Source: Brevibacterium picturae
GTDB taxonomy: Bacteria > Actinomycetota > Actinomycetes > Actinomycetales > Brevibacteriaceae
Length of the DNA: 64,000 nt
Direction: 5' to 3'
Assembly (NCBI RefSeq): GCF_900105045.1
Contig: NZ_LT629739.1
Coordinates: 3,348,001 to 3,412,000, forward strand
Part shown: in pieces, positions 1-9,183 of the stretch
Layout: each line of letters starts with the position of its first letter
Numbering within the stretch: the stretch's first letter is position 1
Made by a program: the position numbers and the translations under genes
The notes under the pieces: model-generated
Databases searched by the model: none
Told to the model about the DNA's origin: nothing
The model's input: only the letters and a program-made list of their open reading frames with translations

Positions 1-79
1 GCAGAAGCGCGAAGCCGATGATGAGATTGATGCGTGTCAGGCGGCGCATCTTCGACCAGGTGGCCGTGATCCGGTTCAT
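1..79 (-). CDS. Partial membrane protein, last visible gene of the MoxR/VWA operon
   Basis: Only the first 26 codons are inside the window. The ATG at 79-77 overlaps the stop of the upstream VWA gene as ATGA, and a GAGGAGG Shine-Dalgarno lies just before it. The peptide begins MNRITATWSKMRRLTRIN and then turns hydrophobic (LIIGFALL), which suggests an N-terminal membrane segment after a basic cytoplasmic stretch. In MoxR-DUF58-VWA operons the gene in this place is often a membrane-anchored TPR or VWA-associated protein, but too little is visible to name it. The gene is clear from coupling and ribosome site; its function is unknown. Confidence 0.7.
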   Translation of the reverse strand, partial: MNRITATWSKMRRLTRINLIIGFALL

Positions 80-1167
80 GGCTGACCTCCTCGTCTTCGG
101 TGGTCGACTCTGCGGCTCGGTTGGATGGTGCGCAGGCGCAGCAGCTCGCGCACACCGAACACCATTTCGACTGCGATCCATGCGAACACGAGGATCAGAG
201 GCACCCAGAAGTATTCGTCGACGGTGACCCGGCCATCCTTCTTGACCAGCGTCTGGTCGTATTTCGGCGCCGTGTAGACGCTCGACATCGAGGCCCCACC
301 GTCACGGTGGTGGTATTTCACACCGAGGTCGGTCGCGATCTGTCTGAGGTTCGTCTCGTCGATCTTCGAGATCCCGGGGTTGCCCTGCCCGTCGCGAATA
401 TACTCCTCGTTCGTCCCGCCGGACCCACCGGTTCCATCGGCCTCATCGGGATCGCCGAGACCGGGCTCGCCTCCCTGGCCTGACCCGTTGCCGAAGGGCC
501 GGGGTTCCTTCATCTTCCCGCCCTCAGGTGTGCCGTATCCGAACACTGCACCGCTGTCGATGCGGGAGGCGAAGGACGACCAGGAGTCGATGGGGGACTG
601 GGCGGTCTGCTCACCGTCGCCGAAGTAGAAGACGAGGCTCTTGTTCTCTGGGCGTTCCTCCTGATTGGACGCCATCCGTTTGTCCAGCTCAGCGCCCGCC
701 TCGGTGATGGACGAGCCGTTCGAGTTCAAGGACATCTCCGGACTGAGGACATCGACGGCGGAGGCGAACGCCGCATGATCGGTCGTCAGCGGCATGACCG
801 TGGCTGCGGTCGAGGCGAAGGTGATGATGCTCAGCCTGGTGCCGGGGAACTGCTCTGCCAGTTCCAGCATGTCTTCCTTCACCCCTTCCAGGCGGGTCTT
901 GTCACCGTCGTAGTCCTCGGCGGCCATCGACGTCGTCGTATCGACGAGGAAATAGACGTCGGCGGCCGCCTCGTATTCCTCGGTCGAGGACTTGATGGGA
1001 ATGCCCGGTCGGGCCAGGGCCAGTGCGAGCACGGCGACGATGCCCATGCGTGCGAACCATTTCCAGCGAGGTCCATCCCCGCGCACAGCAGGGATGATGC
1101 ACACGGTCAGCAGGGCGAGGACGAGGAATCCCCACCCGAACCACGTGAAGACGGGATCGAAGATCAT
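76..1167 (-). CDS. VWA-domain membrane protein (BatA/BatB type), second VWA gene
   Basis: This is a 363-residue von Willebrand factor A protein. Two membrane segments lie near residues 4-24 and 40-55, and a third at about 318-340. The VWA domain between them carries a MIDAS-like DTTTSM at 76-81, where the usual form is DxSxS, and later a SIITFAS strand and a YFGDGEQ loop. A glycine- and acid-rich linker follows (about 215-260). I chose the ATG at 1167 because it overlaps the previous stop as ATGA and has GGAGG eight bases upstream; a longer start five codons earlier has no such site. It sits downstream of MoxR, DUF58 and another VWA gene, an arrangement linked in other bacteria to metal- or chaperone-dependent complex assembly and envelope stress. 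The client is unknown. Confidence 0.88.
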   Translation of the reverse strand: MIFDPVFTWFGWGFLVLALLTVCIIPAVRGDGPRWKWFARMGIVAVLALALARPGIPIKSSTEEYEAAADVYFLVDTTTSMAAEDYDGDKTRLEGVKEDMLELAEQFPGTRLSIITFASTAATVMPLTTDHAAFASAVDVLSPEMSLNSNGSSITEAGAELDKRMASNQEERPENKSLVFYFGDGEQTAQSPIDSWSSFASRIDSGAVFGYGTPEGGKMKEPRPFGNGSGQGGEPGLGDPDEADGTGGSGGTNEEYIRDGQGNPGISKIDETNLRQIATDLGVKYHHRDGGASMSSVYTAPKYDQTLVKKDGRVTVDEYFWVPLILVFAWIAVEMVFGVRELLRLRTIQPSRRVDHRRRGGQP

Positions 1168-2138
1168 GATTTCGTCCTCCACGCCAGAACGAAGACACCA
1201 GCGAGGCCGAAGACCGCGATCCCGAGGGGAACGGCGGGCATGTCATGGACGACGGTGTAGGAGCGGCCCGGAGTGTTCTCTGCCTCCTGGCTCTGGATCT
1301 CTGCGACGATGCGATCGATCGTCGAGGCCGAGCCCATGTCGAACTGCTTGCCTCCGGTGCGATCGGAGACCGACTCCAGTTCCTTGGTCTGCGTGGTCGT
1401 GAGCACGGACGGGGGAGAGAGGCTGTAGACCCTGACATCGGAGTCCACGGCGATGTCTGCGGCCTCGTCGAGTTCGAACAGAGGGTCACCGGCGAGCATG
1501 TTGTCGGTGGCGAAGACGATCGAACGAGAGCGCTTCTCGTCCTGACGGTCGAAGTTGTCCACGCAGGACACGAGCCCGTCACCGATGAGGGAGGAACCGC
1601 CGATGTTGGGCGGTGAGGTCGACCAGGAGTAGTCAGTGCCTTCCGAGCCCCAGGTGCGGAATCCCTCCTCCGCTTCCTCGAGATAGCTCTGGACCATGTC
1701 GTAGTCATCGGTGAGCGGGAACGCGGAGACCGCAGTGGAATTGAACACGGTCATCCCGATGCGTTCACCGTCGAACCGGTCCACGAGCTCCTGGTAGGCC
1801 TCGAGGAGGTCGGCGTCATAACCGAGCATCGAACCGGACACGTCGAGGCAGAGCATGACGTCACGCAGCTTCTTCTCCGGATTGACGGTCTCGACCCAGG
1901 CGGGTCTGGAGATTCCGGCGAGTGTGGAGATGCCGGTGAGGGCGATGACGGCGAGGAAGGCGACCGTCGTGATCAAACGGGTGCGCATGGCCCTGCGGAA
2001 ACTCGGCAGGCTCGTCATGCGTCCGCTGTGAGCCACGGCCAGTGATGACGCGGTTGCCTTGGGCCTGCGGAAGAAGAAGACCGCGGCGGCGGCAAGAACG
2101 AGGAGGATGAGGGCCAGCCACCAGAACATCAGGACCAT
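1164..2138 (-). CDS. VWA-domain membrane protein (BatA type), first VWA gene
   Basis: This 324-residue protein has membrane segments at about 5-23 and 54-76, then a VWA domain with a complete MIDAS motif DVSGSM at 99-104, and a last membrane helix at about 302-320. The metal site should therefore be functional, unlike the DTTTSM variant in the next gene. The start at 2138 has GGTGA in front and overlaps the preceding gene by ten bases; an alternative ATG at 2129 forms a TGATG junction with that gene's stop. Two adjacent VWA proteins with one canonical and one variant metal site are typical of Bat operons, where they are thought to work as a pair with the MoxR ATPase. Confidence 0.88.
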   Translation of the reverse strand: MVLMFWWLALILLVLAAAAVFFFRRPKATASSLAVAHSGRMTSLPSFRRAMRTRLITTVAFLAVIALTGISTLAGISRPAWVETVNPEKKLRDVMLCLDVSGSMLGYDADLLEAYQELVDRFDGERIGMTVFNSTAVSAFPLTDDYDMVQSYLEEAEEGFRTWGSEGTDYSWSTSPPNIGGSSLIGDGLVSCVDNFDRQDEKRSRSIVFATDNMLAGDPLFELDEAADIAVDSDVRVYSLSPPSVLTTTQTKELESVSDRTGGKQFDMGSASTIDRIVAEIQSQEAENTPGRSYTVVHDMPAVPLGIAVFGLAGVFVLAWRTKS

Positions 2139-2581
2139 CGCGTCACCAGCTTCCTGGCGCCGGCGATCTGAGGTCCCAGATCGTTGGCATCGTCCTCAGC
2201 GAATTCCGCTGCGTAGAGACTCGACAGGGATTCTGCGAGGTCGTCGAGGCCGGCCACAGCCGCGTCACGGTAGGTGAGGTGTTCGGCCCTGACGCCCCAT
2301 GCGTCACGAGCGAACTCGCGCACGATCTTCGCCAGATCACGAGCCGAATCACGCACATCGGTCTCTCCTGCACCCAGCTTCGACTCCACTTGGGCGATCC
2401 GAGACATGTAGGTGCTGCGGACAGGAATGGGAATCCGCGGCCGGGACTTCATGCCCGATCCCGCAGCCGCGCGCAGCAGCGGGGCGAACAGATTGAGAAG
2501 GGAAGCCAGCAGAACGACTCCGGCGGCGACATACCACCAGACCGAGATCTGCAGGGGCCCGACGAGCTCATCGGGGCCCAC
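2129..2581 (-). CDS. Small membrane protein between DUF58 and VWA genes
   Basis: This is a 150-residue protein with one clear membrane helix at about 12-34 and a charged, mostly helical cytoplasmic part rich in Ala, Asp and Arg. Its start is a GTG at 2581 with GAGG eight bases upstream, inside the 3' end of the DUF58 gene, so translation is coupled on both sides. In related operons this position holds short membrane proteins such as the DUF4381 family. Size and topology agree with that, but I do not see a diagnostic motif. It probably helps anchor the DUF58/VWA proteins to the membrane. Confidence 0.75.
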   Translation of the reverse strand: MGPDELVGPLQISVWWYVAAGVVLLASLLNLFAPLLRAAAGSGMKSRPRIPIPVRSTYMSRIAQVESKLGAGETDVRDSARDLAKIVREFARDAWGVRAEHLTYRDAAVAGLDDLAESLSSLYAAEFAEDDANDLGPQIAGARKLVTRWS

Positions 2582-3452
2582 GGCGATGCCTCAGCAGAAG
2601 AGTGTGGAGAGCGCCCAGAGCCTGATCCGGGTGGGCGATTTCGGTGTGTGAGATTCCGAGTTTCGAAAGCAGATCGATCCGGTGCTGCCTGCGGTCGGCC
2701 TCGGCGGCCAGGAATTCGGTGCGCACCTTCGGGTTGGTCATCACTGATGTGGGCAAGCCGACGTCCGGTCGGGACACGTCGAACGGCGCCGAGGCGGTCG
2801 GCAGCCCAGCAAGGTCCGCATCGGTGATCGTGATCCACAGGATCTCATGCTGTGCCCGCAGGCGTTTGATCGTCGCCTCCTCCTTCGCCCCGAGCGGGCC
2901 CTGGTCGGAGATGACGACGACGAGCATCCGGTGGTTGACGTGAGAGGCGATCCACTGCAGCTGCGCATCGATCGAGCCGTCATCGTCGGTGCCCGCCTCG
3001 GCGAGGATCTGTTGCAGGAGGTTCTCCAAATGGGCTTCGCTGCCCTTGCGCGGGGAAGCGGTGGAGCGCTGGGCGCTGCCGTGGACGAGCATGACATCGT
3101 CACCATGGCGTACGGCGAGATAACCGGTCATCCCGGCCATGAGGATCGCCAGCTGGCGCTTGTGGACCCCGGCCGAAGACACGGCGTCGAAGTTCCGCGA
3201 CGAGTCGACGACGAGCGCGAGGATGTGCCTGCGGTGGGCCACATAGCGTTTGACCAGCGGATTCGAATGTCTGGCCGTGGCTTTCCAGTCGATATCGCGG
3301 ATCTCATCGCCGGGAATGTAGTCACGCAGATCATCGAAGTCGAGGCTGTGTCCGTGGAAGACGGACGAGTAGTCCCCGTCGAGGAGCCGTCGGGTCCGGC
3401 GATGCGCGTGGATGGTCATTCGCGCTTTGATCCGATTGAGCAGAGCAGTCAT
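2568..3452 (-). CDS. DUF58 domain protein
   Basis: This 294-residue protein carries the DUF58 signature: a DLRDYIPGDE stretch at about 41-50 followed by IRDIDWKATAR at 51-61, the most conserved part of the family. The rest resembles a VWA fold, with VVDSSRNF at about residue 96. No membrane helix is evident, so it is probably cytoplasmic and recruited to the membrane by its operon partners. It starts 12 bases after the MoxR stop and overlaps the next gene by 14 bases. DUF58 proteins nearly always accompany MoxR ATPases; their biochemical role is not established. Confidence 0.9.
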   Translation of the reverse strand: MTALLNRIKARMTIHAHRRTRRLLDGDYSSVFHGHSLDFDDLRDYIPGDEIRDIDWKATARHSNPLVKRYVAHRRHILALVVDSSRNFDAVSSAGVHKRQLAILMAGMTGYLAVRHGDDVMLVHGSAQRSTASPRKGSEAHLENLLQQILAEAGTDDDGSIDAQLQWIASHVNHRMLVVVISDQGPLGAKEEATIKRLRAQHEILWITITDADLAGLPTASAPFDVSRPDVGLPTSVMTNPKVRTEFLAAEADRRQHRIDLLSKLGISHTEIAHPDQALGALHTLLLRHRRGPR

Positions 3453-3464
3453 CGATCCATCCGA

Positions 3465-4460
3465 TCAGGGAGTGGGGACGGCCATGAGGAGGGCATCGAC
3501 GACCTGTGCGCTCGTGATGTTCTCCGTGGCGGCTTCGAAGTTGAGTTGGATGCGGTGCGCGAGGACACGGTGGGCGAGATCCTTGATGTCCTCGGGGATG
3601 ACGTAGTTGCGTCCGCGGATCATCGCCAGGGCACGTCCCGCGTTGGTGAAGGCGATCGAAGCACGCGGACTGGCACCCCATTCGATGAAGGGGGCCAGAC
3701 GGCCCAGGTACTTCGCGGTATTCCTGGTCGCGTGGACGAGCTCGACGAGGTACCGGCTGATCGCGGGGTCGACGTAGATGGTGCGTGCATAGCTCTGCAG
3801 CGTCTCCACATCGTCGAGGTCGCACGACGGCTTCGGCGCGGAGTCACGGTCGAAGACACCCGAATCGAGGCGGGAGAGGATCTCCATCTCCTCATTGGGA
3901 TTCGGGTGGGTGAGGAGGTCTTTGATCATGAACCGGTCGAGCTGCGCCTCCGGAAGCTGATAGGTTCCCTCCTGTTCGATCGGGTTCTGCGTGGCCATGA
4001 CGAGGAATGGGCGGGGGAGCTCGAACCGCTGACCGCCGATCGTCGTCTGCTTCTCCTGCATGGCCTCGAGCATGGCACTCTGCGTCTTCGCCGAGGAGCG
4101 GTTGATCTCGTCGAGGAGGACGATGTTGGCGTGGACCGGGCCCAGGACAGTGTTGAAGGAGCCTTCTTGGGCGTTGTAGATCTGTGAGCCGATGATGTCG
4201 GAGGGAAGCAGATCGGGAGTGCACTGGATGCGGGAGAACTGTCCGTCCACAGCATTGGCCAGGGCTGCCGCCGCAGTTGTCTTGGCCAGGCCGGGAACAC
4301 TCTCAAGGAGAAGATGACCGCTGGAGAGAAGGCCGATGAGCAGGCTCTCGCGCAGGCGCTGCTGCCCGACGACGAAGTGGTCCAGATAGGATTCCAGACC
4401 GCCGAGGATCGATTGTGCGTGTGCGATCTCTTCGGTGTTGGCGGGTGCCGTTGCCGTCAT
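3465..4460 (-). CDS. MoxR-family AAA+ ATPase
   Basis: This is a 331-residue AAA+ ATPase of the MoxR family. A P-loop-like ESVPGLAKTT lies at about residues 53-62, Walker B IVLLDEINR near 113-121, and the second-region-of-homology stretch ATQNPIEQEGTYQLPEAQLDRF follows; the first part of that is the hallmark of MoxR proteins. The N-terminus up to residue 16 is a low-complexity leader. It is the first gene of a five- or six-gene operon with DUF58 and VWA genes, in which MoxR is believed to act as a chaperone that loads cofactors into or activates VWA-bound clients. The start has AGAGG eight bases upstream. Confidence 0.93.
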   Translation of the reverse strand: MTATAPANTEEIAHAQSILGGLESYLDHFVVGQQRLRESLLIGLLSSGHLLLESVPGLAKTTAAAALANAVDGQFSRIQCTPDLLPSDIIGSQIYNAQEGSFNTVLGPVHANIVLLDEINRSSAKTQSAMLEAMQEKQTTIGGQRFELPRPFLVMATQNPIEQEGTYQLPEAQLDRFMIKDLLTHPNPNEEMEILSRLDSGVFDRDSAPKPSCDLDDVETLQSYARTIYVDPAISRYLVELVHATRNTAKYLGRLAPFIEWGASPRASIAFTNAGRALAMIRGRNYVIPEDIKDLAHRVLAHRIQLNFEAATENITSAQVVDALLMAVPTP

Positions 4461-4718
4461 GGTGGGGCCTCTCGAATCTCAACTGGCTGACAGAACAAGC
4501 ATATGGGCTGACCCTGACACGCGTCTGGACACTGTCGTGTCAGTACCGACACATAGGCTTCGATGACAGGACGAAGTTGACGACAGGATGTCATCGACGA
4601 CAGGTCGGGCAGGCGCAGGGAAGGGAGGTGAGGACGACCCTGGAATCGGCCGTGAGGACACCGGAAACGGAGTCGAATGTGACACGCCGACGACGCGCCC
4701 ACAACCGAAATTTTTATC

Positions 4719-4870
4719 TGTGGACAAGTGTTGAAAACAGTGTCATCCGAAAGAGGCGAACGCGGCATTTCTGCTCCGAATCCCCGTGTCCTCGCAGGTG
4801 ATCGAACTACATCAGTGTCATTCATGACCTGTGGATGACTGTGGACGGTTTGAACACAGGGTGTGGATGG
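4719..4870 (+). promoter_or_regulatory. Cluster of DnaA-box-like sites upstream of nrdH
   Basis: Four copies of TGTGGA lie in 152 bases, all in the same direction: TGTGGACAA at 4719-4727, TGTGGATGA at 4830-4838, TGTGGACGG at 4840-4848 and TGTGGATGG at 4862-4870. The first is the exact complement of TTGTCCACA, the DnaA box preferred in Streptomyces and mycobacteria. The others differ by one or two bases. In E. coli DnaA binds the nrdAB promoter and couples dNTP supply to initiation, so a similar role here is plausible but inferred. Confidence 0.45.
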
Positions 4871-4889
4871 TCGAAACAACACTGGTGTA

Positions 4890-4905
4890 ACACTGGATAT
4901 AGGGG
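4890..4905 (+). promoter_or_regulatory. NrdR box 1
   Basis: ACACTGGATATAGGGG fits the NrdR-box pattern acaCwAtATaTwGwgT at most conserved positions. Its first base lies exactly 31 bases before that of the second box, three helical turns, which is the arrangement NrdR needs to bind both sites on one DNA face. NrdR represses ribonucleotide reductase genes when bound to ATP/dATP, so this pair should repress nrdHIEF when dATP is plentiful. Confidence 0.7.
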
Positions 4906-4920
4906 TAGAGTCGAACCCGA

Positions 4921-4936
4921 ACACAACATCTAGTGG
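4921..4936 (+). promoter_or_regulatory. NrdR box 2
   Basis: ACACAACATCTAGTGG is the better of the two NrdR boxes. Its complement CCACTAGATGTTGTGT closely resembles boxes described before Streptomyces nrd operons. It lies about 105 bases before the nrdH start, in phase with box 1. Confidence 0.75.
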
Positions 4937-5041
4937 TCACACTCGGGGCTGGTCTGCGTGATATTCGTCATTGCGGAGGTCGTGAATCCGGTGTGGGCAC
5001 GCCGTGAAATCTAAGCCAGAGTGCAGAATTGAGGAGTCGCA

Positions 5042-5290
5042 ATGATCACCGTGTACACCAAGCCAGCTTGCGTCCAGTGCAATGCCACCTACCGTGCGCT
5101 CGATGCCAAAGGTCTGAAGTACAAATCGGTCGATCTCAGTGTCGATGAGAACGCCCTCGACGTCGTCAAGGCCATGGGCTACATGCAGGCTCCCGTCGTT
5201 GTCACCGACAACGACCACTGGTCAGGTTTCCGTCCGGACAAGATCGCCACCCTGGCCGGAGAGCAGACTTCGGTTTCCGTCGTGGCCTGA
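5042..5290 (+). CDS. nrdH: NrdH glutaredoxin-like protein
   Basis: This 82-residue protein is a complete NrdH redoxin. It reduces the class Ib ribonucleotide reductase NrdE and is itself reduced by thioredoxin reductase. The redox motif CVQC occupies residues 10-13, and the NrdH-specific WSGFRPDK occupies 60-67. The ATG has a GAGGAG site seven bases upstream. It is the first gene of nrdH-nrdI-nrdE and lies directly behind the NrdR boxes. Length and motifs leave little doubt. Confidence 0.97.
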   Translation: MITVYTKPACVQCNATYRALDAKGLKYKSVDLSVDENALDVVKAMGYMQAPVVVTDNDHWSGFRPDKIATLAGEQTSVSVVA

Positions 5291-5291
5291 C

Positions 5292-5705
5292 ATGCTTCTG
5301 GTCTATTACTCGGCCAGTTCCGAGTACACCGACCGCTTCGTCGGCAAGCTGGCGCACCCGTCCCGACGGCTGCCGCTGCTGACAAAGGATGAGACGTTGA
5401 TGATCGATGAACCGTTCGTCCTTGTGACTCCCACCTACGGGGCCGGCCCCAACCGAGGCGCAGTGCCCAAGCAGGTGATCAAGTTCCTGAATATCGAATC
5501 GAACCGCCGCCACCTCGTCGGCGTCATCGGCGCCGGAAATACGAACTTCGGTGAAGAATACTGTCGCGCGGCACACAAGGTGGCCGCGAAATGCAATGTA
5601 CCCGTGCTGTATCGCGTCGAACTCCTCGGAACCCCAGAGGACGTCGAGGCAGTGAATTTAGGATTGGACAAACTGTGCGCGAGCTCGCTGAAGACCGCAA
5701 TGTAG
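5292..5705 (+). CDS. nrdI: NrdI flavodoxin-like protein
   Basis: This 137-residue protein is the flavodoxin-like partner that delivers oxidant to assemble the dimanganese-tyrosyl radical cofactor in NrdF. The FMN-phosphate loop is [12 protein letters not shown] near the N-terminus; the other flavin loops are [17 protein letters not shown] and [13 protein letters not shown], all typical of NrdI. The ATG is one base after the nrdH stop, and the 3' end overlaps the beginning of nrdE by 31 bases. The close packing suggests translational coupling. Confidence 0.96.
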   Translation: MLLVYYSASSEYTDRFVGKLAHPSRRLPLLTKDETLMIDEPFVLVTPTYGAGPNRGAVPKQVIKFLNIESNRRHLVGVIGAGNTNFGEEYCRAAHKVAAKCNVPVLYRVELLGTPEDVEAVNLGLDKLCASSLKTAM

Positions 5706-7837
5706 AAGACATCATCCGCGAAGAGACGGATCTTGACTACCATGCGCTCAACGCCATGCTGAACCTGTACGACCAGGACGGTCGCATCCAGTTCGAGCGT
5801 GACAAACAGGCTGCCAGGCAGTATTTCCTGCAGCATGTCAACAACAACACCGTCTTCTTCCACGACCTCAAGGAGAAGCTCGACTACCTCGTCGAGAAGG
5901 AATACTACGAGCCCGAAGTCCTCGATCAGTACTCCTTCGACTTCATCGAAGAGCTCTCGAAGCGTGCCTATGGTCAGAAGTTCCGGTTCCAGACCTTCCT
6001 CGGCGCTTTCAAGTTCTACACCTCCTACACGCTGAAGACCTTCGATGGGAAGCGCTACCTCGAACGCTTCGAGGACCGCGTCGTCATGGTCGCGCTGTTC
6101 CTGGCTCGCGGCGACGAGACGCTGGCCACCCAGCTCGTCGACGAAATCATCACCGGTCGTTTCCAGCCGGCCACGCCTACCTTCCTCAACGCCGGCAAGA
6201 AGCAGCGCGGCGAGCTCGTCTCCTGCTTCCTGCTGCGCATCGAAGACAATATGGAGTCGATCGGCCGCTCCATCAACTCCGCACTGCAGCTGTCCAAGCG
6301 CGGCGGCGGTGTGGCGTTCGCTCTGACCAACATCCGCGAGTCCGGTGCTCCGATCAAGAAGATCGAGAACCAGTCCTCGGGCGTCATCCCGGTGATGAAG
6401 CTGCTCGAAGACTCCTTCTCCTACGCAAACCAGTTGGGAGCACGTCAGGGTGCCGGTGCCGTCTACCTTCACGCTCACCACCCCGACATCTACAAGTTCC
6501 TCGATACCAAGCGTGAGAACGCCGATGAGAAGATCAGGATCAAGACCCTGTCGCTGGGCGTCGTCATCCCGGACATCACCTTCGAATTGGCCAAGCGCAA
6601 TGAGGACATGTATCTTTTCAGTCCCTACGACGTCGAACGCGTCTACGGTGTGCCCTTCTCCGACATCGACGTCTCGGACAAGTACGAAGAGATGGTCGAC
6701 AATGCCGCCATCAAGAAGAACAAGATCAACGCTCGCGAGTTCTTCCAGACCTTGGCAGAGATCCAGTTCGAGTCCGGCTACCCGTACGTCATGTTCGAAG
6801 ACACGGTCAACAAGGCCAACCCGATCGACGGCAAGATCATCATGTCGAACCTGTGCTCGGAGATCCTCCAGGTCTCCGAGCCCAGCAAATACGACTCCGA
6901 TCTCGGATACGACGTCGTCGGCAAGGACATCTCCTGCAACCTCGGTTCGCTCAACATCGCTCTGACGATGGACTCGGAGAACTTCGGGCAGACTATCGAG
7001 ACCGCGATCCGCGGGCTGACGGCCGTCGCAGAGACCTCGGACATCCAGTCGGTTCCCTCGATCGCCCGCGGCAACGACATGTCGCACGCCATCGGTCTGG
7101 GCCAGATGAACCTCCACGGCTACCTCGCCCGGGAGCATGTCTACTACGGATCCGATGAGGGCCTCGACTTCACGAACATGTACTTCTACACCGTCGCCTA
7201 CCACTGTGTGCGGGCGTCGATGGAGATCGCGAAGGAACGCAAGACCGCCTTCGCCGGATTCGAGAGGTCGAAGTACGCGAGCGGTGAATACTTCGACAAG
7301 TACACCGACGAGGTGTGGGAACCGCGCACGCAGCGTGTGGCGGGCATGTTCGCCGAGGCGGGCGTGCAGATTCCGACGCAGGACGATTGGCGCGAGCTCA
7401 AGGCCGCGGTGGCCGAGCACGGCATCTACAACCAGAACCTGCAGGCTGTTCCGCCCACCGGATCGATCTCCTACATCAACAACTCGACCTCGTCGATCCA
7501 TCCGGTGGCCTCGAAGATCGAGATCCGCAAGGAAGGCAAGATCGGGCGCGTGTACTACCCGGCTCCCTTCATGGACAACGACAATCTCGAGTACTACCAG
7601 GACGCGTACGAGATCGGCTACGAGAAGATCATCGACACCTATGCCGAGGCCACGAAGCATGTGGACCAGGGCCTGTCGCTGACCTTGTTCTTCATGGACA
7701 CCGCGACGACTCGTGACATCAACAAGGCGCAGATCTACGCATGGCGCAAGGGCATCAAGACCATCTACTACATCCGGTTGCGTCAGCTCGCGCTGGAAGG
7801 CACCGAGGTCGATGGCTGCGTATCCTGCATGCTGTGA
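5675..7837 (+). CDS. nrdE: Class Ib ribonucleoside-diphosphate reductase, alpha subunit
   Basis: This 720-residue protein is the catalytic subunit that reduces ribonucleoside diphosphates to deoxy forms. The active-site cysteine pair is visible as GELVSCFLL (Cys184) and the thiyl-radical motif MSNLCSEIL (Cys394). The C-terminal redox pair is CVSC at 715-718. [19 protein letters not shown] loop is also as in NrdE. I chose the GTG at 5675, inside nrdI, because the peptide from there ([20 protein letters not shown]) has the family N-terminus and an AGGA site stands about ten bases upstream; longer readings only add out-of-frame nrdI sequence. It is regulated with nrdH and nrdI. Confidence 0.96.
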   Translation: MRELAEDRNVEDIIREETDLDYHALNAMLNLYDQDGRIQFERDKQAARQYFLQHVNNNTVFFHDLKEKLDYLVEKEYYEPEVLDQYSFDFIEELSKRAYGQKFRFQTFLGAFKFYTSYTLKTFDGKRYLERFEDRVVMVALFLARGDETLATQLVDEIITGRFQPATPTFLNAGKKQRGELVSCFLLRIEDNMESIGRSINSALQLSKRGGGVAFALTNIRESGAPIKKIENQSSGVIPVMKLLEDSFSYANQLGARQGAGAVYLHAHHPDIYKFLDTKRENADEKIRIKTLSLGVVIPDITFELAKRNEDMYLFSPYDVERVYGVPFSDIDVSDKYEEMVDNAAIKKNKINAREFFQTLAEIQFESGYPYVMFEDTVNKANPIDGKIIMSNLCSEILQVSEPSKYDSDLGYDVVGKDISCNLGSLNIALTMDSENFGQTIETAIRGLTAVAETSDIQSVPSIARGNDMSHAIGLGQMNLHGYLAREHVYYGSDEGLDFTNMYFYTVAYHCVRASMEIAKERKTAFAGFERSKYASGEYFDKYTDEVWEPRTQRVAGMFAEAGVQIPTQDDWRELKAAVAEHGIYNQNLQAVPPTGSISYINNSTSSIHPVASKIEIRKEGKIGRVYYPAPFMDNDNLEYYQDAYEIGYEKIIDTYAEATKHVDQGLSLTLFFMDTATTRDINKAQIYAWRKGIKTIYYIRLRQLALEGTEVDGCVSCML

Positions 7838-7844
7838 CCGATGA

Positions 7845-7878
7845 GTTCAGCGGACCGGTGAGAACTGGTCCGCTGAAC
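7845..7878 (+). terminator. Perfect 12-bp hairpin between nrdE and nrdF, no T-tract
   Basis: GTTCAGCGGACC (7845-7856) pairs perfectly with GGTCCGCTGAAC (7867-7878) around a ten-base loop. No T-run follows, so it is not a textbook intrinsic terminator. Eight bases after the nrdE stop, it could stabilise the nrdHIE message, attenuate read-through into nrdF, or be a processing site. Confidence 0.55.
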
Positions 7879-7971
7879 GCGTGGCTCGGGGTCTGCGCGC
7901 GATGCGGACCCGGGGCAGAAGACATTCTTCGTCTGCTGGGCAGACCACATGTACGTGCGACGTACCCGTAA

Positions 7972-8964
<993 letters not shown>

Positions 8965-9013
8965 TCCGAGGACCGGGACGTCATCCGTCTCGAATCTGAC
9001 CTGCCCTGAATAA

Positions 9014-9063
9014 CGAAAGAGCGACCTGTCCAAACCATCTGGCGGCGACAGGCCGCTCTTTCG
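9014..9063 (+). terminator. Strong intrinsic terminator after nrdF
   Basis: CGAAAGAGCGACCTGTC (9014-9030) pairs with GACAGGCCGCTCTTTCG (9047-9063), a 17-bp stem with one mismatch around a 16-base loop. It lies 49 bases after the nrdF stop and closes the nrd operon. Confidence 0.85.
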
Positions 9064-9183
9064 CATTGCCGCGCCCGGCAGGCGGCCCACTCTGATCCGG
9101 AGTGAAACACACCCCGCCCCACCCCGCAGCGTCTTGTCTCGTCGTTGCGGCCGGGCCGGTTTCGCCGGACTTCGACTCTGCTC

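Larger units (their letters stand above)
4461..5041. other. Divergent intergenic region between moxR and nrdH
   Basis: This 581-base gap contains no convincing gene on either strand; open frames here have poor third-position bias. It holds the moxR promoter on the left, an A/T-rich stretch at 4709-4717, a run of DnaA-box-like TGTGGA sites (4719-4870) and two NrdR boxes (4890-4936) ahead of nrdH. The two regulatory clusters are listed separately. Confidence 0.7.

Noticed and set aside
4440-4460. Identical 16-base start context in moxR and the UvrA2 gene (TCATGGTGGGGCCTCT on the plus strand)
   Set aside because: It covers only the ribosome site and ATG. One such match in 64 kb is expected by chance given shared signals.
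4719-4870. Chromosome replication origin suggested by several DnaA-box-like sites
   Set aside because: There is no dnaA, dnaN, rpmH or parAB gene nearby and no A/T-rich unwinding element. Promoter control of nrd is a simpler reading.
5435-7660. A long open frame (741 codons) opposite nrdE, and similar ones opposite the lipoprotein/deaminase genes (19219-21309) and elsewhere
   Set aside because: High GC leaves few stops on the opposite strand. The plus-strand products have full family motifs and the antisense peptides are low-complexity with no ribosome site.
9064-9183. A gene between the nrdF terminator and the FUSC-like gene
   Set aside because: The stretch is only 120 bases and no frame has a start with a ribosome site.
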